Shown one piece after another: positions 1 through 8,172 of a DNA stretch of 64,000 nucleotides. The DNA is from Pigmentiphaga sp. NML030171. Its GTDB lineage: Bacteria > Pseudomonadota > Gammaproteobacteria > Burkholderiales > Burkholderiaceae_B. The notes beneath the pieces were generated by a model. The model had not been told where the DNA came from and did no database searches. It worked only from the letters and a program-made list of their open reading frames with translations. Location: NCBI RefSeq assembly GCF_002188635.1, contig NZ_NINX01000040.1:1-64000 (forward strand), read 5' to 3'. Each line of letters begins with the position of its first letter. Positions within the stretch are counted from its first letter, which is position 1. The position numbers and the translations under genes are program-made.

Positions 1-342
1 CCCGCCGCGCCTGCTGCCCCTGCCGCCGCGGCGCCGGCCGCGCCCGCGCCCCAGGCCGCCGCGCCTGCCCCGCAAGCCGCGGCACCCGCGGCCGCTTCCA
101 CCGCCGACGGCAAGAAGCTGTACGACTCCACCTGTTTCGCCTGCCACGGCGCCGGCATCGCCGGCGCGCCCAAGTTCGGCGACAAGGCCGCCTGGGCGAA
201 GTACATCGCCACCGGCGTGGATACGATGGTATCGGTCGCCATGCAAGGCAAGGGCGCGATGCCCCCGAAGGGCGGCGCCGCGAACGCGACCGAGGCCGAC
301 ATCCGCGCGGCGGTGCAATACATGGTCGACGCGGCCAAGTAA
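1..342 (+). CDS. Cytochrome c5-type protein, C-terminal part
   Basis: This is the 3' part of a c-type cytochrome; the start lies before the window. Reading from base 1 gives 113 residues ending in TAA. The first 35 or so are an Ala/Pro-rich linker, followed by a compact class I haem domain with a CFACH haem-binding motif and a downstream MPPKGG segment whose Met is the likely sixth iron ligand. The protein should be a periplasmic or membrane-tethered electron carrier, as the linker suggests an N-terminal anchor that is not visible here. A strong terminator follows 24 bases after the stop. Family assignment is firm; the electron donor and acceptor cannot be told. Confidence 0.9.
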   Translation, partial: PAAPAAPAAAAPAAPAPQAAAPAPQAAAPAAASTADGKKLYDSTCFACHGAGIAGAPKFGDKAAWAKYIATGVDTMVSVAMQGKGAMPPKGGAANATEADIRAAVQYMVDAAK

Positions 343-365
343 GCCACCTCGTCCGTTTCGATCTG

Positions 366-403
366 AAAAAACCCGGCCCACCGAAAGGGGGCTGGGTTTT
401 TTA
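366..403 (+). terminator. Rho-independent terminator after the cytochrome gene
   Basis: A GC-rich stem of about ten pairs (AACCCGGCCC with GGGCTGGGTT, one G-T pair) with a short loop is followed by a run of T. It begins shortly after the cytochrome stop codon and is oriented to end that transcript. Confidence 0.85.
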
Positions 404-535
404 TTCAGGCCGCGCCGCCGCATAGCGGCGCATTTTTGTCCTACGTCCCTCCTCTCCAGCCCGATACCTTGCTGGCCTGCGCCCGGATCAAGCGAGAAGC
501 TGCCTGACGCCAGCCTCTGCGGAGCAGTCAAGGAA

Positions 536-958
536 ATGGAAAGCGGCTTGATCGACGCAGACTTGGGTGGCTTTCTCTACAAGAAACGGGTGGCCCGCCT
601 TGGCAGCGGCAAGAGCGGCGGCTACCGCACACTGTTGTCAGCTCGCCTGGGTAGACGCTATGTGTTCCTGCACGGCTTTCCCAAGAGCGACAAGGCGGAC
701 ATCACGCAGGGCGAAAAAAAGGCGCTGCAATTCGTCGGCAAGGTGTTTCTGGAACTGTCCCCCGTGCGCGAGTTCGAAGCCGCCGACATCAAACACCTGC
801 GGGAAGCCCTGAAGTTCAGTCAGCCAGTGTTCGCGCTCCACCTGCACACTACCGCCTCGACGGTGCGCAAGTGGGAGCAGGGAGAAACCCGACCTGCCGG
901 TCCGGCGCTCAAGCTGCTCAACATCATCGCCGACAAGGGCTTGCAGGCGATCCTCTGA
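536..958 (+). CDS. Fused remnant of a RelE/HigB-like toxin and HigA-like antitoxin
   Basis: The 140-residue product joins two pieces normally encoded by separate genes. Residues 1-75 or so (GLIDADLGG, KKRVAR, GKSGGYRTL) match the C-terminal half of the COG4737 RelE/HigB-like toxin family. Residues 80-140 (DIKHLREAL, then TVRKWEQGETRP, then GPALKLLNII) match the C-terminal Cro/XRE helix-turn-helix of the cognate antitoxin. The toxin N-terminus is missing: bases 476-535 still encode toxin-like residues (LPDASLCGAVKE in frame, ARIKRE in another frame), so a frameshift plus an internal deletion seem to have merged the pair. Toxicity is unlikely; DNA binding may survive. No good ribosome binding site is seen before the ATG. 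The family match comes from memory of conserved motifs. Confidence 0.6.
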   Translation: MESGLIDADLGGFLYKKRVARLGSGKSGGYRTLLSARLGRRYVFLHGFPKSDKADITQGEKKALQFVGKVFLELSPVREFEAADIKHLREALKFSQPVFALHLHTTASTVRKWEQGETRPAGPALKLLNIIADKGLQAIL

Positions 959-959
959 T

Positions 960-2189
960 CTACGCGGCAGGCGGCACGAGGCGCTGGATGGCTTCGTCGC
1001 TCAGGCCCAGGTAGTCACGCAGCACGGCTTCCGTGTCCTGCCCCAGCAGCGGCGGCGCGTGGCGGTACTGCACCGGCGTGTCGGACAGGCGCAGCGGGCT
1101 GGCGACAGACGGCGCCGTGCCCGCCAGCGGATGCGGCAGGTCCAGGCGCAGGCCGCGAGCCCGGACCTGGGGATCGTCGAAAGCCTGGTCGATGGTGTTG
1201 ATGGGGCCGCAAGGCACGCCCACGGCCTCGAGCCGCTCCAGCCAGTAGTCGCGCGGCTTCTTTTCCATGATCCCGGCCAGGATAGGCACCAGCCGGTCGC
1301 GGTTGATGACGCGGTTGCTGTTGATGCTGTAGTCGGGATGATCGGCCAGTTGCGGCGCCTCGAGCACGCCGCAATAGGCGCGGAACTGACCGTCGTTGCC
1401 CACGGCGACGATCAGGTGGCCGTCGGACGCGGCGAACACCTGATAGGGCACGATGTTCTGGTGGGCGTTGCCGGCCCGCCGGGGCGCGATGCCCGAAGTC
1501 AGGTAGTTCAGGGCCTGGTTGCCCAGCATGGCCACCACGGTGTCCAGCAGCGCGACGTCCAGGTGCTGTCCCAGGCCGCTGCGCTGGCGTTCCTGCAGCG
1601 CGGCCAGGATGCCCACCGTGGCGTACATGCCGGTCAGGATGTCGGCCACGGCCACGCCGGCCTTCTGCGGGCCGGCTCCCGGCAGGCCGTCGCGCTCGCC
1701 GGTGATGCTCATGAAGCCGCCCAATCCCTGGATCATGAAGTCGTAGCCGGGGCGGCTGGCGTACGGGCCGGTCTGGCCGAACCCGGTGACCGAGCAATAG
1801 ATCAGGCGCGGATTCACTTCCTTCATCGAGGCGTAGTCCAGTCCGTACTTCGCCAGCCCGCCGACCTTGAAGTTTTCGATCAGGATGTCGCTTTGCGCGG
1901 CCAGCTCGCGCACCAGCCGCGCGCCTTCGGGCGTGGCGATGTCCAGCGCGACCGAGCGCTTGTTGCGGTTGACGCTGAGATAGTAGGCGGCCTCGGCCGT
2001 GTCCCGGCCCTGGCTGTCCTTCAGGAACGGCGGCCCCCAGCTGCGCGTGTCGTCGCCCGATCCCGGCCGCTCGATCTTGATCACCTCGGCGCCCAGGTCG
2101 GCCAGGTTCTGGGTACACCAGGGTCCGGCCAGGACGCGAGTCAGGTCGAGAACACGGATGCCGGCCAGGGGGGAAGTGCGTGCTGTCAT
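960..2189 (-). CDS. Family III CoA-transferase (CaiB/BaiF type)
   Basis: A 409-residue CoA-transferase of the formyl-CoA transferase/CaiB class, which moves CoA between carboxylic acids. The N-terminal block LAGIRVLDLTRVLAGPWCTQ, the GAEVIKIE strand and the VNRNKRS loop are family signatures, and an Asp in the EVNPRLIYCSVTGFGQTGPY neighbourhood is the usual region of the catalytic residue. The ATG at 2189 was chosen over one 20 codons upstream because the family begins a few residues before LAGIRV. It is transcribed away from the Bug receptor gene at 2452, and a shared promoter region of about 260 bases lies between, so it may activate the acid that receptor captures. The substrate is unknown. 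Confidence 0.88.
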   Translation of the reverse strand: MTARTSPLAGIRVLDLTRVLAGPWCTQNLADLGAEVIKIERPGSGDDTRSWGPPFLKDSQGRDTAEAAYYLSVNRNKRSVALDIATPEGARLVRELAAQSDILIENFKVGGLAKYGLDYASMKEVNPRLIYCSVTGFGQTGPYASRPGYDFMIQGLGGFMSITGERDGLPGAGPQKAGVAVADILTGMYATVGILAALQERQRSGLGQHLDVALLDTVVAMLGNQALNYLTSGIAPRRAGNAHQNIVPYQVFAASDGHLIVAVGNDGQFRAYCGVLEAPQLADHPDYSINSNRVINRDRLVPILAGIMEKKPRDYWLERLEAVGVPCGPINTIDQAFDDPQVRARGLRLDLPHPLAGTAPSVASPLRLSDTPVQYRHAPPLLGQDTEAVLRDYLGLSDEAIQRLVPPAA

Positions 2190-2451
2190 GCTTTGCTCGA
2201 ATTCGCGTGAAGGAAGAACAAAACCGCGGGACCGGCCGATGCCGGGCAATCCGTAAGCTTACCCCACGGGCCCGGCGGCTCCCCGAGAATCACCGGCCCG
2301 GCCGCCGACGCCCCACGCCTGGCGCGCGCGTCCCGTCACAAGTCGTGAAGCCCCCATTCATGTCCGGTGATTACCGGCACCGGCGGGGTGCCCGTATGCT
2401 GGCCCGATGCCGGGGACGTCCGATTCCCCGGACAACCAGAACGGAGGAGCC

Positions 2452-3429
2452 ATGCATCGCCACCCGCTCATGCCGGCCGCGTGGATCGCGGCCGCGTTCG
2501 CCTGTGTCCTGCCGCCGCTGGCCTCGGCCCAGGACATTCCAAGAAAGTCGATCACCATGGTCGTCGGCTTCGCACCCGGGGGCGGCGCCGACACCGCGGC
2601 CCGCCTGATTGCCAGGAAGCTGGCGGACAACCTGGGCCGTCCGGTCGTGGTCGAGAACAAGGCCGGCGCGGGCGGCAACATCGCCCACGACCTGGTCGCG
2701 CGGGCCGAACCCGACGGCTCCACCATCCTGCTCGGTTCGATCGGTCCGCTGGCCATCGCGCCCCACCTGATGAAGCTGCCCTACGACCCGGTCAAGGACC
2801 TGGCGCCCATCACCATGGGCGTCAACTTCCCGAACGTGCTGGTGGCCTACGCCGGCCTGGGCGTCAAGACGCTGAACGACTACATCGAGATGGCCAGGAA
2901 GCATCCCGAGAAGATGAGCTACGCTTCGACCGGCGCCGGCTCCGCCTCGCACCTGGCGGGCGAACTGCTCAACCAGCGCGCCGGCGTGAACGTCGTCCAC
3001 GTGCCCTACAAGGGCGGGGCGCCGGCCATGGTGGACCTGCTGTCGGGACGAGTCGCCTCGTACTACTCCACGCCGTCTTCGGCCCAGCCCCATATCGAGA
3101 CCGGCAAGGTGGTCGCCATCGCCACGACGGGCTTGAAGCGCCCGGCCTTCATGCCCGACGTGCCGACCATCGCCGAGTCCGGCATTCCCGGCTTCAATGC
3201 CACCAACTGGTACGCCTTCGTCGCGCCGGGCAGGACGCCCGCCGGCATACTCGACCGCTGGAACGAGGAAATCGTGAAGGTGCTGAAGGATCCCGACGTG
3301 TCGGCCCAGTTGATCAAGCACGGACTGACGCCCGATCCGATGAGCCGCGAAGAACTCGCCAGGTTCATCGCCGACGAGTCGGCCACTTGGGGCGCGATCA
3401 TCAAAGAGCGCCACATCACCGCGCAGTAG
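2452..3429 (+). CDS. Bug/TctC-family tripartite tricarboxylate transporter receptor
   Basis: A 325-residue periplasmic binding protein of the Bug (TctC) family, which captures carboxylates or other small ligands for tripartite tricarboxylate transporters. The start at 2452 follows GGAGGAGCC directly, a strong ribosome binding site, and opens a clear signal peptide ending at LASAQD. The mature protein starts with the family hallmark strand ITMVVGFAPGGGADTAAR, the first ligand-binding loop, then PYDPVKDLAPIT and HVPYKGGAPAMVDLL. It is divergent from the CoA-transferase at 960-2189. No TctA or TctB membrane component is nearby, so it must work with a distant permease or act as a sensor. The ligand cannot be inferred. 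Confidence 0.92.
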   Translation: MHRHPLMPAAWIAAAFACVLPPLASAQDIPRKSITMVVGFAPGGGADTAARLIARKLADNLGRPVVVENKAGAGGNIAHDLVARAEPDGSTILLGSIGPLAIAPHLMKLPYDPVKDLAPITMGVNFPNVLVAYAGLGVKTLNDYIEMARKHPEKMSYASTGAGSASHLAGELLNQRAGVNVVHVPYKGGAPAMVDLLSGRVASYYSTPSSAQPHIETGKVVAIATTGLKRPAFMPDVPTIAESGIPGFNATNWYAFVAPGRTPAGILDRWNEEIVKVLKDPDVSAQLIKHGLTPDPMSREELARFIADESATWGAIIKERHITAQ

Positions 3430-3512
3430 TCTTTTCCTCCCGCGCCGGCGGCCCCTCGCCTGCGCGGCACTCCCCGCTTGCCGTCGGCCCGCGCTCGGCT
3501 CATAATAGCTAG

Positions 3513-3530
3513 TAGTATAGTTTACTATCA
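3513..3530. promoter_or_regulatory. Overlapping palindromes upstream of a Bug gene, candidate operator
   Basis: An AT-rich island in GC-rich surroundings carries two nested inverted repeats: ATAGT-TT-ACTAT at 3517-3528 and TAGTA-N5-TACTA at 3513-3527. It lies about 70 bases before the TTG start of the next Bug gene. Two GntR/UTRA regulators are encoded close by, and AT-rich short palindromes are typical GntR-family targets. The link is an inference. Confidence 0.45.
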
Positions 3531-3601
3531 CATTGAACCGAGCGACCGGGCAGGCACCCGGACGCCCGCGCGTCCAGCGACGACGCATCGAGGAGACAAG
3601 C

Positions 3602-4576
3602 TTGAAACCCAGTCTATCGTGTGGCCTGGTTGCGGCGAGCCTGGCGCTTGCCGGCATCCAGGCCGCTTATGCCGACGACTTCCCCACGCGCCCCATCCGC
3701 CTCGTCACGCCCTACCCGGCCGGCCTGACGCCGGACGTCGCCACCCGCATCATGGCCGAGAAACTGGGCAAGCTGTGGGGCAAGCCCATCGTCATCGAGG
3801 CCAAGCCGGGCGCCAACGGCTTCCTGGCGCTGGGCGCCGCCAAGCAGGCCGCGCCCGACGGCTACACCCTGCTGGTCGTGGGCGACGCGCACATGACCAC
3901 CAATCCCAAGCTGCTGGCCTCGGTCCCCTACGACCCGCAGAAGGACTACACGCCGGTGTCGCTGTTCTTCCGTGCGCCCTTCCTGTTCTACACGTCCGCC
4001 TCGGCTCCCTATGCATCGATGCGCGACCTGATCGAGGCGGCCCGCAAGGATCCGAAGAAAATCACCTACGGTACGCCCTACGTCGGCAGTCCCGCCCATT
4101 TCGGCGGTGCCATCCTGGCCCAGGCCACGCGCACCGAGATGATGCCGGTCCACTACAAGGAAGGCGCGCAGATCTACACGGCGGTCGCCAACGGCGACAT
4201 CAGCTTCAGCGTGGCCACCATCGGCTCGGGGCTGCCGCTGGTCAAGGCCGGCAAGCTGAAGATGCTGGCCACCGCCTCGCCGCAGCGCCTGGCCGACTAT
4301 CCGCAGGTTCCCACCGTCAAGGAATCCGGCGGTCCCGACCTGGCCATCGAGACCTGGGTGGGCCTGGTGGCGCCGGCGGGCACGCCCCCGGCCGTGGTGC
4401 AGAAGCTCAACGCCGGCATCGCGCAGGTGCTGAAGGATCCGGAACTGATCGAGAAGTTCGCGGCGCTGGGGATCGAGCCCCAGGGCAGCACGCCGGCCGA
4501 GCTGTCCACGCGCGTGCGCGACGAACTGGCCGAGGTGGAGACACGCATCAAGCGGCTGGGCATCAGCATCGAATAG
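3602..4576 (+). CDS. Bug/TctC-family solute receptor
   Basis: Periplasmic receptor of about 324 residues. The start is taken as TTG at 3602 because GAGGAG sits seven bases upstream and the product then begins with a clean signal peptide (LKPSLSCGLVAASLALAG, ending AYADD). An in-frame ATG at 3533 would add 23 charged residues before it and has no ribosome binding site. The binding-loop strand here is RLVTPYPAGLTPDVATR, without the usual Gly-Gly pair, so its pocket may differ from the receptor at 2452. PYDPQKDYTPVS and PVHYKEGAQIYTAV are the other recognisable segments. It is convergent with the GntR gene at 4612. Confidence 0.9.
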   Translation: MKPSLSCGLVAASLALAGIQAAYADDFPTRPIRLVTPYPAGLTPDVATRIMAEKLGKLWGKPIVIEAKPGANGFLALGAAKQAAPDGYTLLVVGDAHMTTNPKLLASVPYDPQKDYTPVSLFFRAPFLFYTSASAPYASMRDLIEAARKDPKKITYGTPYVGSPAHFGGAILAQATRTEMMPVHYKEGAQIYTAVANGDISFSVATIGSGLPLVKAGKLKMLATASPQRLADYPQVPTVKESGGPDLAIETWVGLVAPAGTPPAVVQKLNAGIAQVLKDPELIEKFAALGIEPQGSTPAELSTRVRDELAEVETRIKRLGISIE

Positions 4577-4611
4577 CCGGACGCGAGCGGCCGGCACGCC
4601 AGGCGCCGGCG

Positions 4612-5385
4612 CTATTTCAGCCGCATGTGCACCCGCACGAAGTCGCTGCGGAACAGGCCCTGGGATTCGTACACCAGGACTTCGTCCTTGTCGAACACCG
4701 AGCGGGTGACCACCATGATGGCGGTGTTCACCGGCACGTCCAGCAACTGGGCCACCTCGAAGTCGGCGTTGCTGGCCTGGATGGTCTGCTCGGCCCGGCC
4801 GATGCGGTCGCCCGCGTGATTCTGTATCAGCTGCATGGGCACGGGCGAGTTGAACGCCCGCTTGCCGATGGCGCGAAAGATCGTGCGCTCGACGTACGAA
4901 TCGCCGACGAAGTACGGGATCTGGTTGTGCTTCTGCAGGCGGCGCAGGTGCTGGTAGCCGTCGGACGACAGCGAGCCGCCGTGGTGGTTGATCGATTGGG
5001 GCCGCATGACAGTGCTGCTCTCCAGCCATTCGATCTGGATGTCGGGCACGTGGTTGACCAGCGTATCCCAGCTGGTCGGGATATCGTAGAACACCCCGCT
5101 TTGCGGGCGGCGCAGGACGAAGGTGCCACGGCCGCGGTAACGGCCGATCAGGCCTTCGGACTCCAGGAAGCCGATGGCATGGCGGATGGTGGCGCGCGCC
5201 ACGCCTTCTTCGCGGGCCAGTTCGTCCAGCGACGGGATCTGCTGGTCCACCGCCCACTCGCCCGTCTCGATGCGCTTCCTGAAGGACATGACCAGCTTGA
5301 CGTAGATGGGCGTCCCCACCTGGGCCAGGTTCGCGATGGCGGTCGACGGTGTCGTGCGGGTGGCGCGGGGCGGAGGCAAAGTCAT
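4612..5385 (-). CDS. GntR/HutC-family transcriptional regulator with UTRA domain
   Basis: A 257-residue repressor-type regulator. Residues 25-95 form the winged helix (QQIPSLDELAREEGVARATIRHAIGFLESEGLIGRYRGRGTFV), and the C-terminal 150 residues form the UTRA ligand-binding domain with the typical ending VLVYESQGLFRSDFVRVHMRLK. It is closely similar in length and motifs to the protein encoded at 5995-6768, so the two are paralogues. It converges on the Bug gene at 3602, whose promoter holds a palindrome, and on that basis is a candidate regulator of it. The effector is unknown. Confidence 0.9.
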   Translation of the reverse strand: MTLPPPRATRTTPSTAIANLAQVGTPIYVKLVMSFRKRIETGEWAVDQQIPSLDELAREEGVARATIRHAIGFLESEGLIGRYRGRGTFVLRRPQSGVFYDIPTSWDTLVNHVPDIQIEWLESSTVMRPQSINHHGGSLSSDGYQHLRRLQKHNQIPYFVGDSYVERTIFRAIGKRAFNSPVPMQLIQNHAGDRIGRAEQTIQASNADFEVAQLLDVPVNTAIMVVTRSVFDKDEVLVYESQGLFRSDFVRVHMRLK

Positions 5386-5501
5386 GAGGCGCGATGTGCT
5401 GGTTGACTAGCCTTTCATTCTATCAGTGGCCTGTCCCGCCATCGGCGGCGCGGACGGTAGGCTATAGTCGGTGCTCTTTCCGCAACACGCGCCGTCTTCG
5501 C

Positions 5502-5969
5502 ATGAGCCTCGAATCCGTCCGCCATTTCCTGGCCACCCACGCACCCGACATCGCCATCATCGAACTCGAGCACAGCACCGCCACCGTCGAACTGGCCGCG
5601 CAGCACCATGGCGTCGCGCCGGGCCAGATCGCCAAGACGCTGTCGCTGCGGGCGGGCGACCGCGAGGTGCTGGTCGTGACACGCGGCGACGCCAGGCTGG
5701 ACAACAAGAAGGCCAAGGCCGTGTTCGGCGGCCGCGTGAAAATGCTGCCGGCCGACGAAGTGGTGGCCGTGACCGGACACCCGGTGGGAGGCGTCTGCCC
5801 GTTCGGCCTGGCCACGCCGCTGCCCGTGTATTGCGATGTCTCGCTGCGGGCCTACGACGAAGTGCTGCCCGCCGCCGGTTCCACGCACAGCGCGGTGCGC
5901 ATCGCGCCCCGGCGCCTGGCCGAGCTGGTCGGCGCGCAATGGGTGGATGTCAGCCAGGAAGCGGCCTGA
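5502..5969 (+). CDS. YbaK/EbsC-family aminoacyl-tRNA deacylase-like protein
   Basis: A 155-residue protein of the YbaK/ProX editing-domain superfamily, which hydrolyses wrongly charged aminoacyl-tRNA in trans. Family features seen are the GQIAKTLSLRA segment, the lysine-bearing strand DARLDNKKAKAVFG and the VTGHPVGGVCPFG active-site loop. The ATG at 5502 was chosen because homologues start a few residues before VRHFLA; an in-frame ATG at 5394 adds 36 unlikely residues. It lies alone between two minus-strand GntR genes. Its last codons fall within a tandem 18-base duplication. Which aminoacyl-tRNA it edits cannot be told. Confidence 0.9.
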   Translation: MSLESVRHFLATHAPDIAIIELEHSTATVELAAQHHGVAPGQIAKTLSLRAGDREVLVVTRGDARLDNKKAKAVFGGRVKMLPADEVVAVTGHPVGGVCPFGLATPLPVYCDVSLRAYDEVLPAAGSTHSAVRIAPRRLAELVGAQWVDVSQEAA

Positions 5970-5997
5970 GGCGCGTCTACGGCCTGAGGCGCGTCTA
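5962..5997. repeat. Tandem 18-base duplication across two convergent stop codons
   Basis: The unit CGGCCTGAGGCGCGTCTA occurs twice, head to tail and without mismatch, at 5962-5979 and 5980-5997. The first copy contains the TGA stop of the YbaK gene and the second contains the TAG stop of the minus-strand GntR gene; each copy holds both stops. It looks like a recent slippage event at the gene boundary. Confidence 0.9.
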
Positions 5998-6768
5998 TTT
6001 CAGGTCGGTGTGGATCTCGACGAAATCGCCGCGGAAGATGCCCAGCGATTCATAGACCAGGACGCCGTCGCGATCCAGCACCGACCGCGTCACCTGGATG
6101 ACCGGCGCGCCCGAAGTCAGGTCGAGCAGGCGGGCGGTGTCCAGGTCGGCCACGCTGGCGCGCACGGTCTGCTCGGCATGGCCGACGCCGCCCGGCAGGC
6201 GAGCGTCCAGGATCTTCAGCGGGATGGGCTTGGCCAGCACGTCGGCGCCGAAGGCGGCGTAGACGTTCTTTTCGATGTAGGTATGGCCGATGCCGTAGGG
6301 AATGTGGTGGCGCAGCAGGCGCCGCTTGAGGGCCTGATAAGACTCGCCCAGCGCGGCGCCGGCGTGCACCGAGGCGGGCGGCTGCGCGCATTCGTGGCTT
6401 TCCAGCCACTCGACCTCGATGTCGGGCTGCGGCCCGGTAAGCTCGTCCCAGTTCATCGGGATGCGATACCAGATGTTGGACTGGGGACGCGCCGTGACGA
6501 AGGTGCCGCGGCCGCGGAAGCGGCCGATCAGCCCCTCGGCCTCGAGCATGCCCAGCGCATGCCGCACCGTGACCCGGCCCACGTCGAATTCCTCCATCAG
6601 CTCGTCCAGCGACGGAATGCACTCGTTCAGCGGCCAGACGCCGTTCTCGATGCGCTGGCGGAACAGCGCGAAGAGCTGCGCGTACATCGGCAGCCCGCCG
6701 CGCGGGCCGGTGTTGCCGGCACGCGCGGAAGTATCGGAAGCGTCGGTCGTGCGTCGTGCGGATGCCAT
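5995..6768 (-). CDS. GntR/HutC-family transcriptional regulator with UTRA domain
   Basis: A 257-residue paralogue of the regulator at 4612-5385. The DNA-binding half reads ECIPSLDELMEEFDVGRVTVRHALGMLEAEGLIGRFRGRGTFV and the UTRA half ends VLVYESLGIFRGDFVEIHTDLK. The ATG at 6768 makes its length equal to the paralogue; an ATG 73 codons upstream would prepend a low-complexity Arg-rich stretch that belongs to an intergenic region. It sits just downstream of the RidA end of the hyuAB operon, with about 100 bases between, and could regulate that operon or the Bug and CoA-transferase genes upstream. Confidence 0.9.
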   Translation of the reverse strand: MASARRTTDASDTSARAGNTGPRGGLPMYAQLFALFRQRIENGVWPLNECIPSLDELMEEFDVGRVTVRHALGMLEAEGLIGRFRGRGTFVTARPQSNIWYRIPMNWDELTGPQPDIEVEWLESHECAQPPASVHAGAALGESYQALKRRLLRHHIPYGIGHTYIEKNVYAAFGADVLAKPIPLKILDARLPGGVGHAEQTVRASVADLDTARLLDLTSGAPVIQVTRSVLDRDGVLVYESLGIFRGDFVEIHTDLK

Positions 6769-6866
6769 GGAGCGAATCACCTGCGGCGGATGGCCAGTCT
6801 CGCGCCCCGGGGCGCAAACGCATATTGTGCCGGGGCGCGGCGGGCGCTGGCAATCGAGCCGTCCGG

Positions 6867-7262
6867 TCACGGCGCCAGCGCGATCACGTCCAGCGCGTAG
6901 TGGGCGTTGCCGCCGGGCGCGCCGTTGGCATCCGCGACGCCCACGGCGATGCGGGCGGGCGGATCCTGCGGAAAGAACTCCATCCATGCCTGGTGGAAGG
7001 CCTTGCGCTTGTCCAGGTCGTGCAGATAGAGCGTGACCTTCACCACGTGCCTGAGCGTCGCGCCGGACGCCGCCAGCACCGCCTGGACGTTGCGCAGCGC
7101 CTGGCAGGCCTGTTCGTAGGGATCGTCGGGCATGCGGTCGGTGGCCGGGTCGCGGCCGCGTATGGCCGACAGGAACAGGAAGCCCCCGGCCCGCACGCCG
7201 GGCACCATGCCCGGCATGCGATCGGGCGCGTCCGGCGACTGCGGCATGCTCGCCCTATCCAT
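6867..7262 (-). CDS. RidA/YjgF-family protein (enamine/imine deaminase type)
   Basis: A 131-residue member of the RidA family, trimeric enzymes that hydrolyse reactive enamines and imines; some members are 2-aminomuconate deaminases of aminoaromatic pathways. LFLSAIRG, QACQALRNVQAVLAASGATL and HVVKVTLYLHD are family blocks, and the Arg of the PPARIAVGV motif (about residue 104) needed for carboxylate binding is present. Its ATG overlaps the end of the alpha/beta hydrolase gene by eight bases, so the two are translationally coupled. It is the last gene of the hyuAB operon. A later ATG at 7247 is an alternative start. Confidence 0.88.
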   Translation of the reverse strand: MDRASMPQSPDAPDRMPGMVPGVRAGGFLFLSAIRGRDPATDRMPDDPYEQACQALRNVQAVLAASGATLRHVVKVTLYLHDLDKRKAFHQAWMEFFPQDPPARIAVGVADANGAPGGNAHYALDVIALAP

Positions 7263-8118
7263 GCAGGAACTCCCGGATGATGGCGGCGGCGCGGTCCGGC
7301 GCGTCGGTCTGCACCTGGTGGCCGGCCCCGGGCACCCATTCGATGCGCGCGTCGGGCAGCATCTCGGCCAGCGCGCGGCCGGTGGCGGGCACGGCGAAGG
7401 TATCTTCCTCGCCCCACAGGATCAGGGTGGGAATGCGGCGCGTCAGCGCGGGCAGCGCTTCCTGCCATTGGGTCTGCAGCTTGAGCACCGGGTCGTTGCG
7501 CACGAAATCTATGCCCTGCGCCATGCGCTGGAAGGCCTCGAACGCGCCGGGCCGCGTGGCGGCGCGCTGGCGATCGTCGATGAGCGCGTCGGTGATGCGC
7601 GACTTGTCGATGATCAGGGCCTCCAGCAGGCGCTTCATGCCCGCGCGCGAACCGTCATAGCCCATCAGCGCATGCATGGCCTCGTTCGGCGCCTGCTTGA
7701 TGCCCATGGAGCCGGCAATGGTGAGCGAAGACACGATGACGAGTTTTTCGACCCGGTCCGGATGCAGCATGGCGTAGTACACGCCCGACCACGCGCCCTG
7801 CGAATTACCCAGCACCGAGAACTTGTCCAGGCACAGCGCGTCGACGAAATCGGCGGTATGGGCCGCGCGGCTGATCAGCCCGTAGGGCGTGGGCGCCTGG
7901 GTATCGGTCAATCCGAAGCCGCCGATGGAATCGGGCGCGACCACGCGAAAGTCCTTGCCCAGCAGCGGCAGCACGAGCCCCATGCCCGATGCGCCGGACG
8001 AACCCGCGCCGCCGCCGTGCAACGCCACCAGCGTGGGCCCCTGGTCGCCGGCTTCCGCGTAGTGCGTGCGCACGCCGTTGGCCAGTACCCAGCGTGAACG
8101 AATTGCCGTGTCATTCAT
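7255..8118 (-). CDS. Alpha/beta hydrolase, MhpC/BphD-like (C-C bond hydrolase candidate)
   Basis: A 287-residue alpha/beta-fold hydrolase. The oxyanion segment LHGGGAGSSG, the nucleophile elbow GNSQGA, the acid-bearing strand ILWGEEDTFA and the catalytic His in GAGHQVQ are all visible. The HGGGAG turn and the GNSQG elbow resemble meta-cleavage product hydrolases, which split ring-fission products into an acid and a dienoate. It stands 54 bases after the LigAB-type ring-cleaving dioxygenase gene, a typical arrangement for consecutive steps. It could instead be an esterase; the context favours C-C hydrolysis. Confidence 0.85.
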   Translation of the reverse strand: MNDTAIRSRWVLANGVRTHYAEAGDQGPTLVALHGGGAGSSGASGMGLVLPLLGKDFRVVAPDSIGGFGLTDTQAPTPYGLISRAAHTADFVDALCLDKFSVLGNSQGAWSGVYYAMLHPDRVEKLVIVSSLTIAGSMGIKQAPNEAMHALMGYDGSRAGMKRLLEALIIDKSRITDALIDDRQRAATRPGAFEAFQRMAQGIDFVRNDPVLKLQTQWQEALPALTRRIPTLILWGEEDTFAVPATGRALAEMLPDARIEWVPGAGHQVQTDAPDRAAAIIREFLHG

Positions 8119-8172
8119 GATCGATGTCTCCAGTCGAAGAGGTGGACCCCGCCGGTCGCGGGGTCCGCTTGC

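Noticed and set aside
1059-2210. Long plus-strand ORF opposite the CoA-transferase
   Set aside because: It is an antisense shadow caused by high GC; the product is low-complexity with no family features, while the minus strand encodes a clear CoA-transferase.
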